Assembly (NCBI GenBank): GCA_033085395.1
Contig: JANQBS010000182.1
Span: forward strand, 1-64,000
Direction: 5' to 3'
DNA length: 64,000 nucleotides
DNA from: Xanthoparmelia taractica
Taxonomy: Eukaryota; Ascomycota; Lecanoromycetes; Lecanorales; Parmeliaceae
In this document: positions 11,114 through 20,532 of the stretch, piece after piece
Position numbering within the stretch: position 1 is the stretch's first letter
How the letters are laid out: every line of letters begins with the position of its first letter
Notes under the pieces: model-generated
Databases searched by the model: none
Told to the model about the DNA's origin: nothing
Seen by the model: only the letters and a program-made list of their open reading frames with translations
Made by a program: the position numbers and the translations under genes

Positions 11114-12370
11114 ATGTCTCCCCCAACGGGAAAATCCAAGCATTCGGGCTCTTCACAGTCGCAACAGCGGCGCCGGGACGAAAGAGTTCCGCGTTTATAC
11201 TTCCACTTGAACGAACTCGAACCAGAGCAAGATGACGAGGTCGCACCAACTGCGCCGCTTCCGGCATCGGCAGACCATAGTCAGCCTTTGTCTGCATCAC
11301 CAGTGATGGGTGTGGATGTGAGCCAGGAATGCCCTGCTAAGAACCGACCAACGAGCTTCGATCATCTTGCCAAATCTCAGAAGTTCCGGTGCGCTGTCAA
11401 GGTCGACAGGAACGAGATCATGGGCAACCCATTCAAATCCACAAAAGGCTATGATGTGAAGGTTGCACTCGATGCAGGGAAGTCAGCTCAACCGTCCATC
11501 GGGCTCAACTTTAAATTCGCCAAGGACGGCATCAACTCTGACAATGGGGATTACCGCTTCACCGTAGGCTGGGAGCCAGGAGTCGAGATAGAAGGCAAGT
11601 GGATGATAGACGATATTGAAATTGTCAATGCTGCCAGTCCAGAAGATCAGAGAATCTTACCATCCACCTTCCCACCCGCCATCAGAGAGCTCCTGGATGA
11701 AGTCCCGGAATCTCACCGAGCCATGATGGCTTCCAGATTAGTCTGCGCAACTTTCAGGAGCAATGTCCACAAGTCATCACATGTGCAACCGCAATGGGCG
11801 TTAGCTTTGCCTGAAGACGCTGCTGATGCACCTTATGCGAATCTAGAACGCATGTTCGACGCAGAGGAGGCTGGTTATCAGGTGACCATGTGGTTTATGA
11901 ACCGCGACGTGCCACTCGATGAATTCTACAGCAGCTGTCTTATACCACTTGCCGACGCGGTGGCTGAGCATACCCCACCATTCCATCAGTGTTTGTATGA
12001 GAATGACGAGCCTTTTATGGACTACCGTCTACCAACCATTCACGAGATCGGCAACGGGATGTATAGGTGGTACCCTAAGGTAGTAGATTATACCAACAAA
12101 AGGATTGAGAACCGGTCAGTCAACCCTACATGCTTCAATCTGCCGAAGATAGTGACGTGGGATTCCATCAAGACTTATTACACTGGTGTAGTTGGACCGG
12201 ACATAGCAAGGAAACACACGCAACCCTTCCCACATGCGCAGATAGCATCTCGAAAGCGTGTCTCCCAGACGTCACCTCGCGACCCTACAAAAGCGCAAAC
12301 TTTGTCCGTTGAAATCGAAATGCTTAGGCTAAAAGACCGGTATACCTTGCACCGACTGGCTCCTTCTTAG
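11114..12370 (+). CDS. Uncharacterised protein with shared C-terminal tail
   Basis: A single-exon gene of 418 codons beginning with a clear ATG. The N-terminal about 45 residues are Ser/Gln/Arg-rich and probably disordered, followed by an acidic Pro/Ala-rich linker. Residues about 90-180 form a folded-looking segment (KFRCAVKVDRNEIMGNPF, then VGWEPGVEIEGKWMIDDIEIV). A second folded-looking segment with many aromatics runs to about 370. The last 18 residues, EIEMLRLKDRYTLHRLAPS, closely match the tail of the frame ending at 9586. No signal peptide, membrane segment or catalytic motif is seen. I do not recognise the family; it looks like a lineage-restricted protein. Confidence 0.72.
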   Translation: MSPPTGKSKHSGSSQSQQRRRDERVPRLYFHLNELEPEQDDEVAPTAPLPASADHSQPLSASPVMGVDVSQECPAKNRPTSFDHLAKSQKFRCAVKVDRNEIMGNPFKSTKGYDVKVALDAGKSAQPSIGLNFKFAKDGINSDNGDYRFTVGWEPGVEIEGKWMIDDIEIVNAASPEDQRILPSTFPPAIRELLDEVPESHRAMMASRLVCATFRSNVHKSSHVQPQWALALPEDAADAPYANLERMFDAEEAGYQVTMWFMNRDVPLDEFYSSCLIPLADAVAEHTPPFHQCLYENDEPFMDYRLPTIHEIGNGMYRWYPKVVDYTNKRIENRSVNPTCFNLPKIVTWDSIKTYYTGVVGPDIARKHTQPFPHAQIASRKRVSQTSPRDPTKAQTLSVEIEMLRLKDRYTLHRLAPS

Positions 12371-12922
12371 TGATTCCATCAACAGGCTAGGTCTCCTCGC
12401 CCATCTTGGGTAACATACTTACCTGAAAGTCCAGAGCCTTTGTTCAGGCCGGATGCTAGGTCCCAGCGTTTCCCATTCACTTCGAACCTGGTAAGAGCGA
12501 GTATAACGCCACAAACAAGGTCATGAAAATGGCTGAAGGTTCACAAGGACCAAAAAGCTAAGTCTATCCAACCCCACGCCAGCCCCTGGTTTTGGCCTCA
12601 CGCTTGCAGTTCTAGAACCCGCGAAAATGTCGAGCTGGGCGTGCTGCTTAGCACTTGACTTGGTATTTTAGGGTTTGGACTGGAGACGGACGTGGACGCT
12701 GAGTAGTAAGCGCACAATTAACTAGACTACTTTGAGCGCCTGTTTGTAAGTACACTCCTCGCTCGGAATACTAAACACTGACGCTTTCCACTGGGATTTA
12801 CATTATCATCATTCCTGAGCATAGTGGGCTGGCTCTCTTGGTGTATCAAATCTGCTGTATCTCTGATCAAACTTTTGGCCTAGTGGTGTACGGCTCCCTT
12901 TCAGAGCCATTCTAGCACTCTA
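12371..12922. other. Spacer without recognised features
   Basis: The interval separates the 3' end of the 418-codon gene from the 3' end of the first GPI-protein gene. No open frame with an ATG and coding-like composition is seen. It presumably contains both transcript ends. Confidence 0.5.
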
Positions 12923-13348
12923 CTACACGACAGCGACCAAGCCCACCAACATCCCCAGAACCACAGCAGCCGCTAGAGGCACTCGAGGACAACCCGCAAA
13001 GCTCTTTCCCGGTGTTGTAGTCGCACTCATGCTTTTCACCGCTGCCCGTGTTGTTGGGTTGGCAGACGACGTTGCATAGGACGAGACGGTATGGAAGAGC
13101 GAGGTTCCTGACGCCGGAGACGTCATAGACTGGTCTTGTCCCACGGAGGACGTTTGTGTGACCACCTGAAACAGTGGCGTCGCTGAGAACGTTGTTGGAG
13201 AGCTGGAAATGATCCTGGAGATCGAAATGTTAGTTAGGGTAATGATTCTAACTGGGAAAGATTCCACAAACGGTTGGGCCCCAGCCTGAGCTTGGGCGTG
13301 GACGAGGCTCGCAAATAGGAGAACGGCCTGCAGGATGGACGAATGCAT
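12923..13348 (-). CDS. GPI-anchored Ser/Thr-rich wall protein 1
   Basis: A 141-residue secreted protein. Residues 1-22 (MHSSILQAVLLFASLVHAQA) are a signal peptide. The mature part is rich in Ser and Thr, as in O-glycosylated wall proteins. The C-terminus ends in a small-residue region followed by a hydrophobic tail (PLAAAVVLGMLVGLVAVV), the layout of a GPI-attachment signal. The start was taken at 13348, where the signal peptide begins, rather than at the next upstream frame opening. It is read as one exon. Its FASLVHAQA signal segment resembles FASLIHSQA of the third gene of this cluster, so the genes are probably tandem duplicates. It likely acts at the cell surface or wall. Confidence 0.68.
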   Translation of the reverse strand: MHSSILQAVLLFASLVHAQAQAGAQPFVESFPVRIITLTNISISRIISSSPTTFSATPLFQVVTQTSSVGQDQSMTSPASGTSLFHTVSSYATSSANPTTRAAVKSMSATTTPGKSFAGCPRVPLAAAVVLGMLVGLVAVV

Positions 13349-14572
13349 GTCTTTTGGGATCAGTGTTTCCAAGACTCAAGGCTGCGTTGCTGGAAAATAC
13401 AGAATATCTTCCTCCGATGACAGGAATGGCATGAGACTGAGAAGATACAAGTAGGAAAAGCCACCAGTACACATACTCCTACTATGAAAACGAGCTGAAA
13501 CCTTCTCCGACATGTTTATGCAACTAGCCGTCTTGTTTTTCGCATTCAATCGGACATCACCGCAGTTATTTGTCAGTCCAACACAGATCGCCACCAAGGC
13601 ACATTGATCGGGCTGCGATAGACAAATGGCCGATGCGATCACGGGATGACTTGCTCCAAAGATGGCGATAGCGATCCTGTTAGATATCAAGACGAACAAC
13701 CCGAGGCTGTTTGCTCCCTACTATCTGGCGCTCTAGGACAGGAAGAAAACACTTCGGGTGAAACCCAGCGAATGTGGCAAAAGCCGCACACGCAGAGAGA
13801 ACCTTGACTTAAACCCTTACAGTATTTTATCTGGAAATTTGCCATCTCAAGCCGCCATTCCGTGATTGCTGCACATTCTTGTGGGTATCAACTTGGATGA
13901 ATCAATTATTCGATTCAAGCCGACGGAGTTTGGCAGTTACGCTCTCGCAATATCCCCCAACATCGTACAGATTCCGACACAATTCCCTTACATTTATCCT
14001 AGTACTTGAAGGGCAAGCCTGGCATTCGGGGGGCCAAATTTTTGCGAATTGCGGAAAATTCCCCAATTTCTTGCAAGATCTCATCTCGATTCCTTCAAGC
14101 TTATCCTCATGCTTGGAGCACAACCATGGCTGTCGGAAGGCAAACCTAATTGCGAATCATGACAGCTGGCGAAACAAATGATAGAATTATACGTTTCCAG
14201 TGGGGAGGGGGTGGTTAAGAGCAGAGTCTATGAGCTCACTATGTGGTGTAGCATCCAGGGCATAGGGATTAGAAGTGGTTAACAAAAGGGGGCGAAGTCT
14301 ATGCATGTGTAGCCGGGCGGTGCGATGAGGCTGTGGATGCTGGGGTGCAGACTTAATTCATGTAAGGATCCGGCAAAGGATTTGCTAGAAGGTAATATGT
14401 ATGAAAGCCAACCGTGGGCAATGATTTGGTTGTTGACTGCTTCTGGCCTCTAGAGCGCACTACTGACAGCGCATGCAGAGATCCTCATTATTACAGCACC
14501 AAGACCGTTCCTACAGCAAAGAAACCCCTCCTCGCGTTCCACAACTCTGCCTCCGTGATTTCGGAAGAACCT
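13349..14572. other. Spacer between GPI-protein genes
   Basis: It holds the upstream region of wall protein 1 and the downstream region of wall protein 2. Open frames at 13376-13699 (minus) and 13879-14181 (plus) have no recognisable composition, and I do not support them as genes. Confidence 0.45.
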
Positions 14573-15456
14573 CTAAGAACCTCCCAGCACCACAGCCAGC
14601 AGCACAATCCCAGCCCCATAAGCGAAACCGTGGACCATATCAGCGGCATTTTTCGCAGAGCCGGTAGGAGACGCGGAGGCGGAAGTCGTGCTCGTAGTCT
14701 GCATCTCTCGAGTCAGCGAGTCTCGCCATCTCTATATCTGCCACGGAAAAAAGTTCCCTGACTCACTTTCTCAGTTCTTGCAGCAGCAGTGCTTCCGGAT
14801 GCAGTGCCCGCTGTCGTTGAGACCGTGACGGCAGATGCGGTCTCGCTTGATGTCCCTGCTACGCTTGAGGAAGATGAAGTCGTCATACTGGGAGCTGATG
14901 AGCTGACACCACTGAAGAGTGTCGCGGTGGTCTTTGTCGTGAGCGTCATCACTTCGGAGCTTGGTGGAGCAGAGGAAGTGGCTGTCATTGATCCGGTGGA
15001 TGTTGCACTGGTGAGGGTGCCTGTGAGAGTGCCATTCATTGTTAGCTCTCTTTTTCGGTCTTATTGCGCTGCTTGCAAGTCGCGCTCATTACGTTTCATC
15101 AAAATAGGGTAGAGTCGGTTTTGCACTGTCTGTTGCAGCATTGAATTGATAAGTGAGACGGAGGCCTACCAGTCTTCATACTCTCAGTCCCAGCGTTCGA
15201 ATCCGTCACGGGCTCCACGGTAGTGGACGGTGCCCCAACAAGATAGCTAGATACGCTAGCCTCGAAATTGGAAATCGACAACAAGTATGCATCGCCGGGC
15301 ACGTCCGTTTCGATTCTGAGTTTTTTGATTCATGTCAGCATGACGGATTTTCTGCTGTGTTAAGGAGATGTTTACGAACCCAGAGGAAACAGCATCAACT
15401 TGGCCGTACGCAAGGCCTGAGAACAGGATAAGGGTGTGCACGGAGGAGAGATGCAT
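14573..15456 (-). CDS. GPI-anchored Ser/Thr-rich wall protein 2
   Basis: Four exons on the minus strand: 15456-15380, 15315-15170, 15020-14767 and 14698-14573, together 200 residues. Exon 1 encodes a signal peptide (MHLSSVHTLILFSGLAYGQ). Exon 2 carries a short segment (IETDVPGDAYLLSISNFEA). Exon 3 is a Ser/Thr tract. Exon 4 gives the C-terminal hydrophobic tail with the motif MVHGFAYGAGIVLL. That motif is shared with IHGFADTAGILVL of the next gene, and the last intron falls at the same place and phase (0) in both. Introns have GT..AG ends and CTRAC-type branch points. The protein is predicted to be GPI-anchored and wall-linked. No enzyme domain is visible. Confidence 0.75.
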
Positions 15457-16190
15457 GATGATTTGGCTTGGCTTTGGAAAGGGTGTTTCGAGGTAGATGC
15501 CAGATGCTAGATGGATGGTGGAGAAGAAAGGAGAGGAGAAGAGCAAGATTGTGATTTTTCTTCGAAGAAAGATTAAATAAACAGTGCCAGTGTTGATAGA
15601 AATAACATCCGCAGTTGAACAAAAGCCACCCCCTTGTCACTCACTCACTCTTCTCGACGGGAGTCGAGCACGTAGCCGTCACCTTTCCCTTTTGGGAATG
15701 CTTCGCCCGTCGGAGCAGTGTGGCTAATTTTGGGATATTGTAGTGATGGGCTGTGCATGCTACTTGTTGTGAGTTCCAGTATGAATTTCTTATGCTTGCT
15801 GCCGCCACCGTGGCGGTCATTTGCTGCGCCGATGCGGAGATTAGAAGTACTTGGTCAACACCGCTCAGGAGTGTTGAGTTGTGGGGGAAGAGCATGTGTT
15901 CTGTGTGGTTAACTTAGGAGTGAAGCCCCTTTTCTTCATCACTGTGGCATGTGCGTGTTCAACCAAAGGTAGCGTATTCTGGGATGCACCTAGAGAGAAC
16001 TGGTACGAAGAACGAAGCCAGTGGCGGGCGAAGATTGTCCATTCTTACTTCTAAAGGGTGTGAAGAATACTGACAGCGCATCGAAACAAGTCTTATTACA
16101 ACACAGATATTTAGTTCACCAGCAAAACAAATAAGAAACCTGCTCGACACACTTCGCCACACAGATTTGACATAGGATTGTTCCAGCTTC

Positions 16191-16808
16191 TCAAAAGCCC
16201 GCAACAATCCCGATCAGAACAAGAATCCCAGCGGTATCAGCGAAGCCATGAATCTGTCCGGCGATATTCTTCTTCCCAACGCTTGTAGTCGAAGCGGCGG
16301 CAGCGGTAGTGTTTGTAGCCTGGGTCAGGTCAGTAGGCCAAGCTTTCTGCAAACAGGACTGCTTCTCTCCTTACATTGGCGGTACTTGAAGTACGGTTTC
16401 CGGATGCGGCGCTTATGCTTGTGGACATGGCGGTCTTGGTTGAGTGTACTTGTGTGCTGGAGGAATCTGCCATACTTGCTGTTCCAGCCGTCACCGTGGG
16501 GGATGACGTTGCATCGGACCAATTCGTAGATTCGCTCACGGAGGAGCCGCTTGGAGGCATAGAGCCCGTTACTGAAAATTTTAGCGTTGGTTTCTGTAAT
16601 CGTGCATGTGCTGCTCGCCAGTAGATGGGGGAGATGAATTGTGATGACAGAGTGTTTTGCCTTTGGGAATGGACTCACCGCTATCAGTGCTGTCGGTAGA
16701 AAGGGGAGAGGTGGCAGAGGCAGCAGGGTATGACTGCGACACATTACTTGCTTGACTGTGGATAAGGCTTGCGAACGCGGCAATTGTAATGATATAAGAA
16801 AGATGCAT
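16191..16808 (-). CDS. GPI-anchored Ser/Thr-rich wall protein 3
   Basis: Three exons: 16808-16679, 16571-16375 and 16319-16191, giving 151 residues. It starts with a signal peptide (MHLSYIITIAAFASLIHSQA), continues with a Ser/Thr/Ala-rich middle, and ends with KKNIAGQIHGFADTAGILVL and a short hydrophobic tail, typical of a GPI signal. All splice sites are GT..AG (107 and 55 bp introns). It is clearly paralogous to the gene about 0.7 kb upstream in coordinates and transcribed in the same direction. The three genes form a tandem cluster of small secreted surface proteins, a class that often varies between strains. Confidence 0.75.
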
Positions 16809-17359
16809 GGTAATCGAGCGGCAAGATACTCAACGATAGGCTGTAACAGGACTGTGCTTCTTCGGGGGCCGATTGAAGGCATGCCAAAAAATCCATAGAG
16901 CAAAGCTATACTTGTACTCTCTCAAGCAAGATCGATTAGGATCTGTTTTTGATACCATGCTCCTATTTAGGATGCTTCATCCAGTACATGATGTGACTTG
17001 CCGAGACATTGTGACTATTTGTGGGAAGATTATAGATACTGAATATTGAATCGTATAGTCAACGGATTTGCCAACTTGAATCCTTCACCCAGTCGGCATG
17101 CATATCGCTTAATATGTCAGGGCAAGAATGAAGGATTGTCACATGACTCAGACCGCTTTGATTTCAAACGTGGTTCTCTGCGGGGAAAAAAGCATGTTTC
17201 TGAACTCAACACAAGTATAAAACACACCTTCTCGCCTGCAGTAAAACATCTCTTCACCGTAACTCCTCTCAAGGCAATTGCACAGCAAAGACATCAATAT
17301 TTCAAATCTCGACCTGTCTTATAACAACAACTCCGTCAAGCCTATCATTCCCAATCAAG
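16809..17359. other. Promoter interval between wall protein 3 and the small Tyr/Asn-rich gene
   Basis: These about 550 bp lie between two divergently transcribed genes and must contain both promoters. The motif GTATAAAACACACC at about 17213-17226 holds a TATAAA box about 135 bp before the ATG at 17360. No other gene is seen. Confidence 0.45.
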
Positions 17360-17735
17360 ATGCCTCAATCATCCGGATCCAGCGGAAAGGGATACAACGT
17401 GAACAGTTCCGGTACCAACAGCCAGGTATGTTCCCGATCCTGCCTGCCATGAGACTCTGGCCGACCATATTTGGTAGGGCAATCACTACTGCAGCCGAGA
17501 CTACACTCCATCGACTGGAGGCAATCAAGCCAACAGTAACACCTATCACTACTCCAATAACGACGGTAAGTCGGAGTCCATCATGACCCCGCAGGGATGA
17601 CTTGTAAAGGTATCCGAAAGTAGTAGGAGGCTGAGACGGAGGATAGGAAGCTACTATTACAGCAATTCGAACGGATCCACCTATCACAATAACGGCAATG
17701 GCGGGTCCACGTACACCGCTCCTGGAGGGAAGTGA
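17360..17735 (+). CDS. Small Gly/Ser/Tyr/Asn-rich conserved fungal protein
   Basis: A three-exon gene too small to show up as a long open frame: 17360-17425, 17478-17565 and 17647-17735, 80 residues in all. The joined product begins MPQSSGSSGKGYNVNSSGTN, continues SQGNHYCSRDY, and ends with Tyr/Asn/Ser-rich repeats (NTYHYSNNDGSYYYSNSNGS, then TYHNNG and STYTAPGGK). Both introns have good donors (GTATGT, GTAAGT) and TAG acceptors, and the frame is kept only when they are removed. I recall proteins of this composition with NSSGTNSQGNHYCSRDY across filamentous ascomycetes, without a known function. The tyrosine/asparagine repeats suggest a flexible, low-complexity or prion-like protein. Confidence 0.8.
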
Positions 17736-17957
17736 GCGGGCCGACAAGCCAGGTGCTTGACCTGAGCGGAGATGGTCATCACCTGGGCTGGAGATTGTAG
17801 CTGTTTGGTGGCAATTTCCAAAGATATGCTGAGCTAGATGCCTGCTGTTAGCTGGATCCCGTAAACATGCAACCAAGGAGGGATTTGCTGCTCGTTATCT
17901 TCCACTTTGTCTCCGATATTTGACTAGATGTTTGATTGATTGCAGGCCGATCTGAAC

Positions 17958-18156
17958 GACGAAGTATCAAATACCCTCCTGCTCCCAAGTAAAAGTGCAA
18001 GGTCCAGCCACCACTCACCCAAATTCAGTGTCAACAGCCGGGCAAACATTCACCATAGTGAACAATATCCTAGGGACCATCCATGCCGACCGGGACTGGT
18101 GCGAGGGCAGTTTTCTCTCCTGGTGCAGGGGCCAGTGCTCTATATGGCGTGGATAG
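17958..18156 (+). other. Possible 3' exon with Trp/Cys-rich C-terminus
   Basis: After an acceptor-like GATTGATTGCAG ending near 17944, one frame stays open to the TAG at 18154. It reads VSTAGQTFTIVNNILGTIHA, then DRDWCEGSFLSWCRGQCSIW. The clustered Trp and Cys look protein-like, but no start codon or upstream exon can be fixed. It could be the last exon of a small secreted protein or a relic. Confidence 0.25.
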
Positions 18157-19013
18157 AAATAGATACAGGCGGATGGCTGGGCGTTGTCTTTGTGGCTGAA
18201 TTCAAAGTGCGTGAGACAATGAGGCAGAAAAGGTCGCCTCCAGAAGCAGAACTGGAACGCGAGGCGCGGACGAAGGATTCGGAGCTAAAGGAAACAACTT
18301 CAATACTCAGGATTGACGGGGCGACCTGCTCCTGCACCAAGAGAAAAGTACATTGACACTTCTACCTCCTTACGCATCATTTCCAAGGCACATGTAGGCC
18401 CGTGCGTTTGAAAGCGTAAGATTGTCATGTTCATGATCCTTTGAGGCGAAGTTGCGAGCGTCAGGAAGGGTTTCTGTAACGATAATTTTTAACCCTTCAT
18501 AACAAGAACTCTTATCTACAGAACCACAATGATGGCAAAAGTTGGCTTGCTATGAACGGTACAAGGGGAGACCGGGTTTGAGGCCATCACCTAAGGGGGA
18601 AAGGGTAGGTCCTCGGATGTCGGAGTACTTGAGGACATGAATTCGTAGCGTAAAAGGTGTGAATTAGAGATGTGGGCATTGTGGTGAAGAGATCGGTGAG
18701 CTCGGATCAGTTTATGGATACAGGGGAAACCAAATCTGACGCCTTTATTTGACATATCAAAGATGAAGGAAGGATCGACCAAATACTTCTGTTTGTGTAG
18801 CATAGATTTGAAACCCAAACCTCACCATTTCCCACAGACAATGAGCTCGATGAAGCTTCTGGACTATTTCCATCTGTAACGCACCCATCGGGAGATATAG
18901 ATACAAGGTGGTATACATCATAAGAGAATACACCAGAATAATTCTTTTTTCCTTTTACGCAATCCGTCAGAAGCCCACAGGGAGGAATGTCAATCAGAGA
19001 GTCTGAGGAGAAC
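18157..19013. other. Spacer without recognised genes
   Basis: No ATG-initiated frame with coding character is seen. The right part presumably contains the 3' untranslated region of the HMG-box gene, which ends at 19014. Confidence 0.45.
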
Positions 19014-20169
19014 CTAGGCTTTTGCTTTGTGGTCACGTTTGATGTGACGGACGTCTCTGTTCAGAACAGTCTTTACCTCCTGCTCATACCTATTCATGTC
19101 TTGGGCGGCCAAATCTTCGAAATGCTAAGGAAGATCAGCGCGTGGGCCAGCCCGAATACTACAGCAACATACCTTCTTTTCACTAGCTGGAAGAGCCTTC
19201 CATTCTCTGGCTACCAGTGTCGTAACCTCGACGGCTTTCAAGCCCTTGAAATCCCCCGATAGCCTTCGTTGAGTGCTAAAAAATATGTAAGGGGCACGGG
19301 GGCCTTTGACCTGTCTGTCGTCTTGCAGGTTGTTTACGGGTACCCCCAGTCTTCTGAGATGCCGTCGCGCATTATTGGCCTGGTTAATGACTGCTGGGGT
19401 ATGCGATTCGATCCACTGGCGATAAGCCGTAGCTTTCGCGATTGCGGCCTGATTTGCAATATGGTTGTAGTGCTTTCAAGTATCAGTCGGGTTGGACAGG
19501 CCGATTTTGAGAAGGCCAACATACCTCAACGCGCTCTGGAGTCAGCTGTTTGTACTCCGCACTTGCTTCTTTCGCTATACGCGCTACATCGGTACGCGAA
19601 CCAGGGCTAGATGCCGCTTTGACCCTTTCTCCTATAAACATCGTCCATGCATTAGGCGTACCTCCACTGGGAGGTTTAAGAGCAGTGATCTTGAGCCGCT
19701 TTATAGTCAAGGCAGTGTTCTCTTTCTCCGTCAACACCTTCTTCGGCTTCTTGACCTTGGGCTTCGGCTTTGCCTTCGCCTTCTTCTTTGCTGGCTTTGG
19801 CTTGGGTTTAATACGTGGCTTTGCCTTCGACTTAGCCTTCGGCACCGCTTTTGGTGTTGTCGTTCTGGGGGCGGGGGTTTTTGCGGCTTTTGTCTTGGAT
19901 GTGGTCGGGGCCTTCCTTGCAGCGGTGGTTGTCCTTCCGGTGTGTGCTTTGGGCCGTGAAACAGCTCTTTGCGCGTAACTTCGGTGAAGTACCGGCCTTC
20001 TCAATCTGTCTATGAAAACGAGGTCGCACAAGCGTTGCGATTGGGAGACTTCGAAGAGAGCAGGCACGCGTTCAACACCAAAGGAGCTGAGCGCCGTGCG
20101 ACGATTGACCAGATATTGCAGGCTCAATTGAGGCAGTCGTACGACTGACCGACCACCGTGAAAGATCAT
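19014..20169 (-). CDS. Mitochondrial HMG-box DNA-packaging protein
   Basis: Three exons: 20169-19525, 19472-19173 and 19124-19014, giving 351 residues. The N-terminal about 75 residues are Arg-rich and lack acids before an RSYA site, as in a mitochondrial presequence. A Lys/Pro/Ala-rich linker (residues about 95-145) precedes HMG box 1 (about 166-232, GGTPNAWTMFIGERVK). HMG box 2 (about 272-340) has GPRAPYIFFSTQRR and REWKALPASEKKHFEDLA, which spans the last splice junction. Two-box proteins of this kind, such as yeast Abf2, bend and compact mitochondrial DNA. Introns are 52 and 48 bp. The gene is divergent from PRP5, with 363 bp between start codons. The identity as an HMG-box protein is firm; the mitochondrial location is inferred. 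Confidence 0.85.
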
Positions 20170-20532
20170 GGCGGCTTTTCGAAATGTAGCTCAGTAATAT
20201 AGGTTGGTACGATGGGTGCTGAAGAAATTGAAGGTCAAGAAGGAGGTCTGAAGCAAGCAGCGAAGCAGCGTCGCGTGAGGTGGCTGGTACCCTAGAACTA
20301 GCGGTGTTCCTGGGTACGCTAGTGATGAGCTAAATTCAGCCCTACCTTGACCTAGCTCCATTGCTCAACCTGCGTCTGGTGGTCGGACTCAGCTAAAGTC
20401 AGGCAATTTCCTCACCAACATACCGAAGGAGATGCAAGGAGCTTTCTCAGAGTGATTAACCTGGATGGGAGCTATCTTTCTTCATGCAATTCATTCTCTA
20501 AAGTACAACTCACTAGGCTAAGGCGGGATCTT
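20170..20532. promoter_or_regulatory. Shared promoter region of the HMG-box gene and PRP5
   Basis: The start codons of the two divergent genes are 363 bp apart, so this interval must hold both promoters and 5' leaders. No TATA box is obvious. Confidence 0.5.

Noticed and set aside
5764..12370. Secondary-metabolite cluster around the P450
   Set aside because: No polyketide or peptide synthase, terpene cyclase, reductase or transporter lies within the window near the P450.
13200..13260. 38- or 53-bp intron in GPI-protein gene 1
   Set aside because: GTTAGA/GTGGAA donors and a CTAAC branch look attractive, but removal destroys the Ser/Thr-rich frame and GPI tail, so I kept one exon.
19550..19978. 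142-codon hydrophobic plus-strand frame
   Set aside because: It is antisense to the Lys/Pro/Ala-rich linker of the HMG-box protein.
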